From NCBI RefSeq assembly GCF_000817735.3, contig NZ_JTJC03000006.1:288381-352380 (forward strand): a stretch of 64,000 nt of DNA, given 5' to 3'. Origin of the DNA: Scytonema millei VB511283 (GTDB lineage: Bacteria > Cyanobacteriota > Cyanobacteriia > Cyanobacteriales > Chroococcidiopsidaceae). The position numbers and the translations under genes were made by a program. Shown here piece after piece: positions 1 through 8,998 of this stretch (position 1 is the stretch's first letter; each line of letters begins with the position of its first letter). The notes under the pieces were generated by a model that saw only the letters and a list, made by a program, of their open reading frames with translations, searched no databases and was not told where the DNA came from.

Positions 1-159
1 CCAAGCCAAGGCTACAGTACTAACACTGAAATAGTCAATACTTAATTGGTAAATAGCAATTATTAGGGATCGGTTACTATTCACTAGTCACAGATCGCTG
101 GTCGCTGATAACTGATAACTAGAATTGCTCCCTCAGCTTTGCGACTCTCTCTTTCCCCT

Positions 160-195
160 GCTCCCTGCTCCCTGCTCCCTGCTCCCTGCTCCCTG
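160..195. repeat. GCTCCCT heptamer tandem repeat
   Basis: About five head-to-tail copies of the heptamer GCTCCCT, flanked by CTGATAACTGATAACT-type repeats at 92-120 and 195-215. The rest of 1-210 shows no gene. This is the first of many short tandem repeat blocks of the kind common in filamentous and Chroococcidiopsis-like cyanobacteria. Confidence 0.85.
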
Positions 196-210
196 TTCAC
201 TGATAACTGG

Positions 211-843
211 TCACTGTTTCACTACGGTTCCCAACAAGCAAGCACCAGCCAAATTCACTCCCGCAAGATTAGCTCCTTCTAACTCCGCACACAGAAGGTT
301 AGCACCTGAAAGGTTAGCACCTGCTAGATTTGCTCCCCGCAAGTCCGCTTCTTCTAAATTGGCTTCGTTTAACAACGCGCCCTGTAAATCTGCCTGAGTC
401 AGATTAGCTCCTTGTAAATTTGCATTAGAAAAATTGACCCCCCGTAAATCTGCCCCTCTAAGATCTGCGCCCTGCAAGTTAGCACTCATCAGGTTTGCGC
501 CACTCAAAAATGCTCCGGCGATCGCGCTTTGGGCTAATTTTGCGCCCATTAAATTTGCGCCTCGGAGATTACTGCCTCGCAGATCGGCACTTGTCATATC
601 AGCCTGCATCAAATTGGCTCCCAAAAAGTTCGCCCGCAAATCTGCACCGTACAGCTTGCTACCGAGTAGGTTAGCGCCTTCCAGACGCGATCGTTCTAAC
701 TTGGAGCCAGAAAAATCGGTTCCAACTAAGTTAGCCCCCGCTAAATTCATTTCCGCCAGATCTAACCCTGCTAGATCTTCATCCTCTAGATTGGCTCCTG
801 GCAGTTGTTTAATTTTGCCCTCACGCACAGATGTAATATCCAC
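211..843 (-). CDS. Pentapeptide repeat protein
   Basis: The 210-residue product is almost wholly A(D/N)LxX pentapeptides from about residue 17 to 205, such as GANLEDEDLAGLDLAEMNL at the start. Pentapeptide repeats fold as a right-handed quadrilateral beta helix. There is no signal peptide, membrane helix or second domain, so only the fold can be named; in cyanobacteria most such proteins have no known function. The short N-terminal cap MDITSVREGK before the first repeat supports the start. The gene is convergent with nothing and ends beside a tandem-repeat block. Confidence 0.85.
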   Translation of the reverse strand: MDITSVREGKIKQLPGANLEDEDLAGLDLAEMNLAGANLVGTDFSGSKLERSRLEGANLLGSKLYGADLRANFLGANLMQADMTSADLRGSNLRGANLMGAKLAQSAIAGAFLSGANLMSANLQGADLRGADLRGVNFSNANLQGANLTQADLQGALLNEANLEEADLRGANLAGANLSGANLLCAELEGANLAGVNLAGACLLGTVVKQ

Positions 844-935
844 AAATCTCTGTCTCTAAATTTCTACTAATTTCTGTCTATTTAAATGAGCTTTAACCAA
901 AGTTTGATGACGGCGCAAAGCTATGCACCCCTAAG

Positions 936-2279
936 TCATTCATTACTCATCACTCGCTCCTCATTCCTTGCTCCTCGCTCCTCTTCGATCAGCCACATGC
1001 CACTGCTAATTTTGGTGGGGGAGACGGGTAAGGTTAAACCTTGTTGCATCCCGCGCATGAGGAGTTCTAGGGTGTCTACAAGTTTTGGTTCCCAAGCTTT
1101 GCCCTGTTGTTGCTGACATTGAGCGAAAGCAGTCGATAAAGCTTCCTCTCTTGTATGAGATTGGGATAGATGGGTAAAACGCTGCTGAAAATCTGCCACT
1201 AAGCCTAAAATTCGCGACTCTAACGGAATTGTCTCCCCTATCAAACCTGCTGGCTGTCCGCTACCATCCCAATGTTCCGAGAGATGGTTGATAATTTGGG
1301 CGATCGCACTCAGGCGAGGCATGGTACGCAAAACTTGAGCGGCTGGGATGAGAGGGCAACTGGGAGCTTCGCAATATTGCACGTTGACCGATTGGGGGGC
1401 GATGCGATGGAGTAAACTGGCTAGGCGCAGGCGTTTGACCTGCCAAGCGGGAAGATTGAGTAATTGCCCCATAATTTCAGCGATCGCGGCGACTTCTGCG
1501 GCTGCGAGGGGGTTGCCCGTATCGGCAAGATCGATCAGTTGTCCTAAGCGGAGGAAGGCTTGTAATTCGTTGGAAACTAAATTGCTATCTAATACCTGGT
1601 GATGTTCTATCTGCTTGATGCTGTATTCGCTGGTTTGGAGGTAATCGACCACGCGAGAAACGATTGTATTCAAATCGTCCGGTTCTACTTGGGCAGACTC
1701 TTGGGCGATCGCCTGGACGTGAGATTTAAGTTGTTGCGCGAGTTCGGGATTGTAACGGTTAATGTGGGCGATCGCTAGCTCGATCGTTTTCTCTACCCTA
1801 GCTGGCTCAAACGTCCAAAAACCGTAAAATTTACGCTCTAAATCGATTGTCGGTCTGCCCCCGACTCCGTAATCCGCCTCAGATAACTCTTGACAAAGTA
1901 CCATTGCCGTGTAGCTAGGGGCAAGAATTATCAAATGCCACTCTTGCGCCACTGGGTCTTCGGAGTTTAACGCTACTAAGTCTACATTTGGTAATTTGCT
2001 CGTAGGATGGTCGGCAAAGCCCGTATCTGGAGCTGCCATAATCACCACATGGCGCGATTTTTGCGCTAAATCGTGGTAACGCTCTGCTTCTTGCAGATAC
2101 CATTTACCCCGTTGAAAAGCCGTAATGACTAGCGGCTGGCTACCAGAAACCAAAATGCCGTCTTCTAAGGCATGACACAGAGCAACCAAGGTGTTTTTGT
2201 AATAGACACCCAGGTTGAGGGGTCGATTTGTATTTTCGAGTGCCGATTTGAGCTGTTGTAAGATGGAGCCTTTTAGCAT
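936..2279 (-). CDS. DICT sensory domain protein with degenerate HD-GYP-like C-terminus
   Basis: Residues about 1-170 match the cyanobacterial DICT sensory domain (FGVYYKNTLVALCHALEDG-like start, here LGVYYKNTLVALCHALEDG). Residues about 250-430 resemble an HD-GYP phosphodiesterase: HLSEHWDGSGQP corresponds to HHExxDGxGYP, but the metal-binding HD pair is replaced (LLHRIAP), so cyclic-di-GMP hydrolysis is doubtful. I chose the ATG at 2277-2279 (MLKGSILQQL), as in family members. The longer start at 2297 adds six residues coded by an upstream GTCATTTGTCA-type repeat. The C-terminal tail (EEERGARNEERV) is also coded by repeat DNA. Likely a signalling protein; ligand unknown. Confidence 0.8.
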   Translation of the reverse strand: MLKGSILQQLKSALENTNRPLNLGVYYKNTLVALCHALEDGILVSGSQPLVITAFQRGKWYLQEAERYHDLAQKSRHVVIMAAPDTGFADHPTSKLPNVDLVALNSEDPVAQEWHLIILAPSYTAMVLCQELSEADYGVGGRPTIDLERKFYGFWTFEPARVEKTIELAIAHINRYNPELAQQLKSHVQAIAQESAQVEPDDLNTIVSRVVDYLQTSEYSIKQIEHHQVLDSNLVSNELQAFLRLGQLIDLADTGNPLAAAEVAAIAEIMGQLLNLPAWQVKRLRLASLLHRIAPQSVNVQYCEAPSCPLIPAAQVLRTMPRLSAIAQIINHLSEHWDGSGQPAGLIGETIPLESRILGLVADFQQRFTHLSQSHTREEALSTAFAQCQQQQGKAWEPKLVDTLELLMRGMQQGLTLPVSPTKISSGMWLIEEERGARNEERVMSNE

Positions 2280-2287
2280 AATTTGGT

Positions 2288-2371
2288 CAGTTGTCATTCG
2301 TCATTTGTCAGTTGTCATTTGTCATTTGTCAGTTAATTCCGACTTACGACTTACGACTTACGACTTACCAC
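2288..2371. repeat. Short tandem repeat block (GTCATTT / ACGACTT)
   Basis: Alternating GTCATTTGTCA and GACTTAC units fill the gap between the DICT protein gene and the radical SAM gene. The same two unit types recur at 13040-13254, 32466-32560 and 51796-51870. Confidence 0.85.
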
Positions 2372-3943
2372 TTATGCTGTTACAAGTTGTTTTTTGTCAG
2401 TGGTAGCAATAGGGGCAGAAAGGGCTTCTTCGAGGGGGGCGCAGCCGAGACGTTCCTCTAAGATTTTCATCACTTCCCGTCCGAAGTCGTTGGGGTTTTG
2501 TCGCCATGCTTGCAGGCAAACTTCACCAAAGAAGGAGCCGAGGGGTTCGGGGTTCCACAATAATTTTTGCACTGTCCAAGGCTTGAGGTTCATCGGATCG
2601 TAGTCTGGTTTGAGTACGCCGTTTTTAAAGGCATACTCTTCCAAGTGGGTATGGGGTTGAAGTCCGATGAAGAAAATGGCTGGTTCGACTTTATCAGCGC
2701 CGAAGATCCGTTCGAGTTCGCGGTGGTAGGCGATCGTTTGGCGAATGGTTTCGGGGCGTTCGTCAATGACGTTGAAGGAGTAATTGACGGAGACGAGATC
2801 GTTAAAACCTGCTGCTTTTAAGTCGCGGCAGTTTTCTAATACCGTGCGCAGGTTGTAGCCCATCCGCATTTTCCGAACGAGTTCCTGAGAACCGCTGGTG
2901 ATACCGATCTCGAAGTAATTCATCCCCGTTTTTACCATCAAATCGCATAGTTCGGGGGTGAGATTATCGGCGCGGATGTATGCTGCCCAGTGGATGTCAG
3001 TCATGCCTGAGTCAACGATCTTTTGCAGCAGTTCGAGCGCGTCATCGATGAATCTCCGGGCTGGGATAAACTGGGCATCGGTAAACCAGAAATTCCGAAT
3101 ACCGCGATCGTATAGTTGTCGCATTTCAGCTACGACTTCATCGGCGGGGTTGATCCGTACCTGTTTGCCTTCCACTACGGTGTAAATGCAGTAGCAGCAA
3201 TTATGAGGACAGCCGCGCTTGGTTTGCACGCCGATATAAAAGTCGGAAGATTGCAGGTAATATGAGAATTCCGCCCAAATCTTTTCAATATAGTCGTAGT
3301 TACAAGCAGATTTTTCTAACGGTGTTGGCGCTTCGTGGATCAGGCGATCGCGTGGTTGAGCTTCGCCAACTACGTAACAGCGTTCGTTGCTAAAGTCTTC
3401 GCCTCGCAATAATTTTTCTAGCAGTGTTTCTCCTTCACCGACAGAAACAACCGTTCCCTGGGGCAAATTATGCTGCAACTGCTCGTAAAATACACTGACT
3501 GCACCCCCACCAACTACGGCACGGGCATTTGGTTGGTGTTTCTGAGCGCGTTTTAGCCCGCGTTTAATCAGTCCTTGATTGCGCCAGAGTTCTTTGTAAT
3601 AAGAAACTGCCAATCGCAGCAATCCAGTTGCGCCTCGAAACTTGACAAACGGATTGAAGGCGTAGAAAAACTCAAAGGAATGTTGCAGAGGATTACCACC
3701 CCTACCACCTACTGGGGCATAAATCTGAATATCTCGCCAAGAGAATACTAAAAGTGTCGGCTGGAATTCGCCGATACAAGTATCTAAGGCAGAATTAAAG
3801 TCGAGTGGTGGGACTGTGCCTAAGTCGAAAATTCGCTGCTCGATTTCGGGAAAAAGCTTGTGAACGTGATCTGCCAAGTAAACAACCCCAATCGGAAATA
3901 TAGGGTTGCACGGAAGGCGAACGTAGAGAATGCGGTTTTCCAT
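2372..3943 (-). CDS. B12-binding-like radical SAM protein (high-light acclimation type)
   Basis: This 523-residue protein has the radical SAM cluster motif CPHNCCYC (CxxxCxxC) near residue 245, which binds a 4Fe-4S cluster and S-adenosylmethionine. Before it, residues 1-190 resemble the cobalamin-binding-like N-terminal region of B12-type radical SAM enzymes, including the GGGAVSVFYEQ and VSVGEGETLLEKLL segments. In cyanobacteria this full-length architecture is usually annotated as a photosystem II high-light acclimation radical SAM protein; I recall that name from annotation and cannot test it. The substrate is unknown. It is transcribed alone, divergent from the DUF1830 gene across a 537-base gap. 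Confidence 0.75.
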   Translation of the reverse strand: MENRILYVRLPCNPIFPIGVVYLADHVHKLFPEIEQRIFDLGTVPPLDFNSALDTCIGEFQPTLLVFSWRDIQIYAPVGGRGGNPLQHSFEFFYAFNPFVKFRGATGLLRLAVSYYKELWRNQGLIKRGLKRAQKHQPNARAVVGGGAVSVFYEQLQHNLPQGTVVSVGEGETLLEKLLRGEDFSNERCYVVGEAQPRDRLIHEAPTPLEKSACNYDYIEKIWAEFSYYLQSSDFYIGVQTKRGCPHNCCYCIYTVVEGKQVRINPADEVVAEMRQLYDRGIRNFWFTDAQFIPARRFIDDALELLQKIVDSGMTDIHWAAYIRADNLTPELCDLMVKTGMNYFEIGITSGSQELVRKMRMGYNLRTVLENCRDLKAAGFNDLVSVNYSFNVIDERPETIRQTIAYHRELERIFGADKVEPAIFFIGLQPHTHLEEYAFKNGVLKPDYDPMNLKPWTVQKLLWNPEPLGSFFGEVCLQAWRQNPNDFGREVMKILEERLGCAPLEEALSAPIATTDKKQLVTA

Positions 3944-4480
3944 CTCGATCGGTTAAGGTTAGAGTTTACCAGGGTTCGAGTAGCAGCGCTGCTGAGTGAA
4001 GCTGAGTCAACTCTTGTCTAGATAGCTTCCAAGCTAGCCCTCAGTCACGAGCCTCAGCGCCCCTATTAAAGAGATTTCTGAAAATAATTTTCATATAACT
4101 TTACGATAACATCGAGCTTGTCTTAGTGGTAGGTCGATCGGAGATAATCAGTTGTCGGGGCTGGAGGCGATCGCTGCCCGATGTGATGCGATCGCCTCTA
4201 GGATCGCTGTATGTATGTTATTTCGGCGTGAGTTTCCCTTAATTGCCGCTCGTGAATAAATTTGGTATTTTGCCTTAACGCATAAATCATTTACAGTCAA
4301 CCGATTTTGTTCGGTTAAATGCGAAAATCAAATCAAAAATTTATCAGACGATTGCTCGTTAAATCGGAAAGCCAATAAGTTTAACTTCTATCTATAGATA
4401 GAGGCAACAACAAATTTGATGGATTTTATCAGTTGGTAGTAGGAGTTACAACACTCGGGGATCGCTAAGTGTTAGCTTAG
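3944..4480. other. Divergent intergenic region without a gene
   Basis: This 537-base spacer separates two divergent genes and should carry both promoters. It contains a small hairpin (AACCGA, TCGGTT arms at about 4299-4316) and an 14-base palindrome CTATCTATAGATAG near 4388-4402. I see no tRNA, no credible small ORF and no promoter good enough to mark. Confidence 0.6.
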
Positions 4481-4888
4481 ATGTGTAATCAAATAAGAGC
4501 GGCTTTCATGCCCTTAGCTGATATGGCTCAAATATTAGATTCCTTACCACCCGAACAGTCCGACCGACTTCTTTGCTGCTATGTAAACGCAACTAGTAAG
4601 ATTCAAATTGCTCGGATATCAAATATCCCTAACTGGTATTTTGAACGAGTTGTGTTTCCAGGTCAACGCCTTGTATTTGAAGCGCCACCTAAAGCAACAC
4701 TAGAAATTCACACGGGCATGATGGCGAGTGCTATTTTGTCAGATAATATTCCTTGCGAACGCTTGTGCTTGCTAGAAGAAAGCAAAGCAGAAGCACAAAT
4801 GGATCGTCCAGCAGCGCGATCGGTAGAACAAAAAGATAAGCCAAGTCAAAGAAATTTTAAATCCCCTCTTTTAACGACTATTGATTAG
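4481..4888 (+). CDS. DUF1830 family protein
   Basis: The segment CCYVNATSKIQIARISNIPN followed by WYFERVVFPGQRLVFEAPP is the hallmark of DUF1830, a small cyanobacteria-specific family of unknown function. The domain covers about residues 30-100; the last 35 residues are polar and probably disordered. Three in-frame ATGs compete (4481, 4508, 4523). Homologues usually begin near MAQILDSLPPEQS, favouring 4523, and a weak AAGAGCGG lies upstream of 4508; the longest frame is given. No signal peptide or membrane segment is present. A strong terminator follows at 4911. Confidence 0.8.
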   Translation: MCNQIRAAFMPLADMAQILDSLPPEQSDRLLCCYVNATSKIQIARISNIPNWYFERVVFPGQRLVFEAPPKATLEIHTGMMASAILSDNIPCERLCLLEESKAEAQMDRPAARSVEQKDKPSQRNFKSPLLTTID

Positions 4889-4910
4889 ATAATCGGTTTA
4901 ACTAACATTG

Positions 4911-4940
4911 GAGCCGCTAACTTTAGCGGCTCTATTTTAA
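4911..4940 (+). terminator. Rho-independent terminator after the DUF1830 gene
   Basis: A 9-base-pair perfect stem (GAGCCGCTA / TAGCGGCTC) with a four-base loop is followed by TATTTTAAT, 22 bases after the stop codon. Confidence 0.8.
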
Positions 4941-5072
4941 TAAATTAAAAAATAGTAAATTGCCTCAACAACAAATTCTACCGAAAGGAAGAAAGTAAAT
5001 TGCGCGATCGCAATATTTAGTAAGCTATTACTAGAAATAGAATTGCTGCGATTGTATTGGGTCTAGAGTAAA

Positions 5073-5510
5073 TTGGATTTACCTTCTTTTTTGTGGTTGT
5101 GGAAAATAGCAGCCTGGTCGATGGGGTTGTCGCTACTAGCTTATCTGCTGTTGACCGTGACAGGTTGGCAGATGTTCCAGGCAAGAACAAATTTTCATCC
5201 CAGACCTAGTTGGCTGCATTTGCTGCACTATAGTATTGGTGGCAGCATGGTTTTGCTAGTGCTGCTGCTATTAGCAATTGGGATTGTCGGTACGCTGGGT
5301 CATTTTGGTTCCCTCGGTCATTCCCAACACTTGACGGCAGGGCTAATCGTGGTAGCATTAACCCTAATATCGGCAGTTAGTGCGACTTTAATCAGTCCTA
5401 AGCGCCAATGGGCGCGATCGCTCCACGTAGGCACGAATGCAGTTTTATTCCTTGGTTTTCTCTGGGTATCTCTCACGGGTTGGGTGGTGGTACAGAAGTA
5501 TTTGCCTTAG
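5073..5510 (+). CDS. DUF4079-like four-helix membrane protein
   Basis: The 145-residue protein has four hydrophobic segments, at about residues 8-30, 50-75, 88-108 and 118-140, with histidines at LLHYSIGG, HFGSLGHSQHL and SLHVGTN that could bind haem or metal. The overall pattern fits the DUF4079 family of cyanobacterial/plant membrane proteins, a family recalled rather than tested. The frame opens with TTG (TTGGATTTACC). No ATG lies near enough to replace it without cutting into the first helix. Function unknown; it stands alone before a repeat cluster. Confidence 0.6.
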   Translation: MDLPSFLWLWKIAAWSMGLSLLAYLLLTVTGWQMFQARTNFHPRPSWLHLLHYSIGGSMVLLVLLLLAIGIVGTLGHFGSLGHSQHLTAGLIVVALTLISAVSATLISPKRQWARSLHVGTNAVLFLGFLWVSLTGWVVVQKYLP

Positions 5511-5548
5511 TGAGAGATTGGAGGCAAGGGTGCGACATATCAGATTTG

Positions 5549-5797
5549 AGATCCCCCAACCCCCTTTTTAAGGGGGCATTTATTCCTCTCTTTTTCAGGA
5601 AGGCTATGAAGTCTCTAAGGCAATACTTCTTGGTTAGGCTGCATAGCTCTTGAAGATCCCCCAACCCCCTTGTTAAGGGGGCTTTAAGTTCCCCCCTTAA
5701 CAAGGGGGGCTAGGGGGGGATCGAATCTTAACCGAGATGTATTGGTCTCTAAGGAAGTATTCATTCCCCCCCTTTTTTAAGGGGGGTTAGGGAGGAT
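5549..5797. repeat. Cluster of CCCCC-TTTTTAA-GGGGG palindromic repeats
   Basis: At least four copies of a palindromic repeat of the form GATCCCCC(C/T)AACCCCC, TTTTTAA or TTGTTAA core, then GGGGG lie in about 250 bases between the DUF4079-like gene and sir, in both orientations. The same family recurs at 35823-35962. Each copy could form a stem-loop in RNA and may end transcripts of the two convergent genes. Confidence 0.8.
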
Positions 5798-5803
5798 ATA
5801 CGA

Positions 5804-7783
5804 TTACTGTCCTTGTAAGAAAGCTTCAATTGCCTCATTCACAAGTTGAGTCATCGGTTTACCTTGACTCTCAGCCGTAGCTTTCAGCTTTGCGTAGACT
5901 GGTTCGCGTAAAGTGATGCGACGACGGGCTTTTGCCGCAGTTGCTGCATTAGCAGCCGCTTCCTGTTCGCCATTGCCATCATCTTGCAGGGCGATTTCTG
6001 GTTCCAGTGTGCCTTGAAACTCATATTTGGAGGTAAACTCTCGTAAAGAGTCAAAGCCAATGCGATCGCAAAAATCGCCAAAGCTTTCATTAGGTTGACG
6101 CGATTGTTTGAAGTAAACCAGCAATGGTTCTAATTCTGCCTCTAGGTTATCGAGAGGCAACTTCTCTATATACACTTGCGCTAGCCTAGTTTGGTTAGCA
6201 TCTGCACCCAACCATAGTTGATACGTGTTGGGACCATTGCCAACAAACCCTAGTTCTGCCATGTAGGGTCTAGCACAACCGTTAGGACACCCCGTCATCC
6301 GCACGACGAAATGTTCCTGTCCCAAGCCCAAGCGATTTAACAACATTTCAATTCGCTGGAGGACGCTTGGCACGATCCGTTCTGACTCAGTTGTTGCTAA
6401 GCCGCATGTAGGCAAAGCCGGACAAGCCATAGAGTATCTAACCAACTGGCTGATGGCATTGGGGTCAGGTTCTACACCGTGAGTTGCAAGCAGATCTGCG
6501 ATCGCCTGTTTTTGTTCTGGGGCAATATCGCATAAAATCAGGTTTTGGTGCGGTGTCAGTCGCATCGATAAGTTGTACTGCTGCACGATTTCCCGTAAAG
6601 CAGTTCTCAAGCGAAACGACCCTTCATCCTTGATTCGACCATTTTCGACCGAAATTCCCAAAAACAATTTCCCATCACCCTGTTCGTGCCAGCCGAGGAA
6701 ATCTTCGTATTTCCACTCTGGTAGAGGCTTAGAAGCTTCTAAAGGCTTACCCAAATACTTTTCCACCATCGACCGGAATTTATCTACACCCCAGTCATCG
6801 ATCAGATATTTTAAGCGGGCATGGCGACGGTCGGTGCGATCGCCATAATCGCGTTGAGTGGCTACAATTGCTTTAACTGCATCGTATACATCAGCTTTGG
6901 CTACATAACCAATCGAGTCGGCTAGTCGGGCAAAAGTTTCTTCTTTACCATGCGTCCGTCCTAAACCACCACCAGCGTAGATGTTAAATCCTTCTACTTC
7001 TTGCTGGTCGTTGGAAATAACTACCAAAGTTAAATCTTGAGAAAACAAATCTACGGAGTTATCACCAGGTACGGTGACGCTGCACTTAAACTTACGAGGC
7101 ATATAGTGCGTGCCGTAGAGTGGTTCCTCGCTATCGTGGAAAATCGTCCCTGTACTATTCTTTTGCCGTGCGGCTACGACTTCAGGATTTTCTTCCGCGC
7201 TAATGGCTTTTTCTCCATCTAGCCAAATTTCGTAATATGCCCCAGTTTGTGGCGAGAGCAACTGAGCAACATACTCGGCATATTGCCAGGCATGTTGGTA
7301 GTCTGGCTGATTTTTAAACGGAGCCGGAGGAGCCATGACGTTACGATTAATGTCACCACAGGCTCCCAGCGTCGAACCCATACTTTTAATTATGGCTGCG
7401 ATCGCGCTTTTCAGATTTCGCTTCAAAATACCATGCATCTGAAAGCCTTGCCGCGTGGTGACGCGCAAAGTTTGATTGCCGTATTCTTCAGCCAGCTTGT
7501 CCAGAGTCAAATACAATTGAACTGGTACGAACCCACCTGGGTTTTTTGTTCGTACCATAAATTGGTAGTCTTTCTCCTGACCTTTAATCCGGTTGTCGCG
7601 GTTATCTTGCTGATAAGAACCGTGAAACTTAAGAATTTGGATCGCTTCTTCGCTAAAATGAGTTGTATCTTGTAAAATTTCGGTCGCGACTGGTTCCCGC
7701 AAAAAATTGCTGCGTTCCTTAATCCCTTCAACTTTGGAAGGCTTGCGAGTTACGGGAGTGGGAGGAGTAGAAGATTTAACCAT
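5804..7783 (-). CDS. sir: Ferredoxin-dependent sulfite reductase with RHH-like C-terminal tail
   Basis: Reduces sulfite to sulfide with six electrons from ferredoxin in sulfate assimilation. The 659-residue chain has the two repeated sulfite/nitrite reductase halves. Near its cluster-binding end are [11 protein letters not shown] and [19 protein letters not shown], giving the four cysteines that hold the 4Fe-4S/siroheme pair (C-x5-C ... C-x3-C). The [21 protein letters not shown] opening is typical of cyanobacterial Sir. Residues about 615-659 ([20 protein letters not shown] and on to [11 protein letters not shown]) look like a ribbon-helix-helix motif, after a polar Glu/Ala linker. That tail is beyond the catalytic fold. 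Transcribed alone. Confidence 0.93.
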   Translation of the reverse strand: MVKSSTPPTPVTRKPSKVEGIKERSNFLREPVATEILQDTTHFSEEAIQILKFHGSYQQDNRDNRIKGQEKDYQFMVRTKNPGGFVPVQLYLTLDKLAEEYGNQTLRVTTRQGFQMHGILKRNLKSAIAAIIKSMGSTLGACGDINRNVMAPPAPFKNQPDYQHAWQYAEYVAQLLSPQTGAYYEIWLDGEKAISAEENPEVVAARQKNSTGTIFHDSEEPLYGTHYMPRKFKCSVTVPGDNSVDLFSQDLTLVVISNDQQEVEGFNIYAGGGLGRTHGKEETFARLADSIGYVAKADVYDAVKAIVATQRDYGDRTDRRHARLKYLIDDWGVDKFRSMVEKYLGKPLEASKPLPEWKYEDFLGWHEQGDGKLFLGISVENGRIKDEGSFRLRTALREIVQQYNLSMRLTPHQNLILCDIAPEQKQAIADLLATHGVEPDPNAISQLVRYSMACPALPTCGLATTESERIVPSVLQRIEMLLNRLGLGQEHFVVRMTGCPNGCARPYMAELGFVGNGPNTYQLWLGADANQTRLAQVYIEKLPLDNLEAELEPLLVYFKQSRQPNESFGDFCDRIGFDSLREFTSKYEFQGTLEPEIALQDDGNGEQEAAANAATAAKARRRITLREPVYAKLKATAESQGKPMTQLVNEAIEAFLQGQ

Positions 7784-7974
7784 TAGAGTTGGATGCTGAT
7801 TTCACAAAAATATTTCACCGCCGCTCCGGTAAATTCGATAACACCCCTACGGCTGTTTAATCTCCGGTAATTCCGTCGATTTTGTGATGAATAGACTAAC
7901 TCTATAGATCCTATCACGATCGAAAAGCTGGGGCTGACTCCATTTATAAGAGTAAACAATCCCAGCTTTGAATT

Positions 7975-8004
7975 GGTAAAGGCGCACAACTGTGCGCCTT
8001 TACC
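7975..8004 (-). terminator. Perfect 13-bp hairpin downstream of the outer-membrane-type gene
   Basis: GGTAAAGGCGCAC, loop AACT, GTGCGCCTTTACC forms a perfect 13-pair stem seven bases after the stop codon of the minus-strand gene at 8012. No long U-run follows, so it may act as an RNA-stabilising or attenuating hairpin as well as a terminator. Confidence 0.65.
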
Positions 8005-8011
8005 TCAATCG

Positions 8012-8560
8012 TTAGTTAAAGCGGTAAGCCGCACCAGCTTGAATGCTGACAGCATCAGAATCGCTGTCTCTGTAGGAATCAATACCCCACTTGGCATCAC
8101 CGTAAACAACCACGTTGCTACCAACTTCAGATTCAGCACCAGCAGTTAGCACGATGGCATCTTTGTTGCCTAGAGGCGAAGAATTGCCTTCTTCGGTATT
8201 GAAGGAGTAACCGCCACCGAGATAGAGGTTGGTGTTGGGAGCAACTGGAACATCATATGTGACTAGCGGCATCAATGCAGTTGAATCGCCACCGAATAAG
8301 ATTGCACCTCTAGCAGAAATAGGCGCGTTTGGAATTGCAAATCGTCCTTGAACGTTGCCACCAACTTTAGAATCGTCATCGTATATGGGACTATCACCAT
8401 CGGTAACGCCTACGGAAATACCACCACCGAGATAGTTCGCATCCGTACCATTTGTGGTAAAAGTTTGAGCTGAGGCTTTTCCTACAGGAAGAAATGTAGG
8501 AACGATAGCCAATGCAGATAAAGCAGAAACAGTCAGAACTCTCTTGAAAAAGCGTTTCAT
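8012..8560 (-). CDS. Secreted outer-membrane beta-barrel-like protein
   Basis: The start at 8558-8560 gives MKRFFKRVLTVSALSALAIV followed by a hydrophobic core and KASA-QTF, a clear Sec signal peptide of about 31 residues; an upstream frame to 8647 would bury it and is rejected. The mature part (about 150 residues) is rich in Gly, Ser, Asp and alternating hydrophobic residues (YLGGGISVGV, LYLGGGYSFNTEEG, VVVYGDAKWGID, IQAGAAYRFN), as in small beta barrels. It ends YRFN rather than in the usual terminal Phe. Probably an outer-membrane or periplasmic protein; function not recognised. Confidence 0.7.
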   Translation of the reverse strand: MKRFFKRVLTVSALSALAIVPTFLPVGKASAQTFTTNGTDANYLGGGISVGVTDGDSPIYDDDSKVGGNVQGRFAIPNAPISARGAILFGGDSTALMPLVTYDVPVAPNTNLYLGGGYSFNTEEGNSSPLGNKDAIVLTAGAESEVGSNVVVYGDAKWGIDSYRDSDSDAVSIQAGAAYRFN

Positions 8561-8860
8561 AGTAACTCTTGAGCCAACAAAAACTTGTGTACTTTGTGTG
8601 TCATGAAGATGGCGTTTATGAGTCAGACTAAACAACTTCTTTGCCATTTATTACTAAGTTGTTTACTTTTCCGAAACCGTTGCCGTATCACCTTCACTAC
8701 AACTAAGGTAGCGATCGCCAATCACAACTTGCAGCAGATGTAGACTGTTAATAAACTGTCATATTATTTTTATAACGTTTGTTCAAAATAAAATTTTCAC
8801 GATATAATACAGTCAAACAAGTATAGATATGGGAACTTTTTGTCAAAGCTTTCGTCCGTG

Positions 8861-8888
8861 GTAGGGTGCGTTGAATAACGCACCCTAC
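8861..8888. repeat. GTAGGGTGCGTT inverted-repeat element
   Basis: A perfect 12-bp inverted repeat with a four-base loop (GTAGGGTGCGTT / AACGCACCCTAC). Such hairpins are scattered mobile or REP-like sequences in cyanobacterial spacers. It sits just upstream of two gene remnants. Confidence 0.8.
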
Positions 8889-8908
8889 TACTTTAGATAG
8901 ACTGCACA

Positions 8909-8998
8909 ATGCCGAGTGACTCAAAAGTTTTAACTGGTTTAATGGGGTTATGTGTAGGGGATGCTTTAGGTGTTTGTAAAAAGTTAAAAGATTGCTGA
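8909..8998 (+). pseudogene. N-terminal remnant of an ADP-ribosylglycohydrolase gene
   Basis: An ATG at 8909 opens a 29-codon frame reading SKVLTGLMGLCVGDALGV, which matches the first helix and the GLxVGDALG motif of ADP-ribosylglycohydrolases (DraG family). After GV the family continues PVEF, but here the frame runs into unrelated codons and a TGA. A full protein would be about 270-330 residues, so this is a decayed 5' end joined at about 8975 to other DNA. Identification is from one motif only. Confidence 0.5.

Noticed and set aside
434..859. 141-codon plus-strand frame within the pentapeptide gene
   Set aside because: It is the mirror of A(D/N)LxX repeats on the opposite strand, giving a periodic but meaningless product.
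3955..4060. tRNA-like GGTTCGAGT element
   Set aside because: The flanking bases cannot fold into acceptor and D arms; only the T-arm-like string is present by chance.
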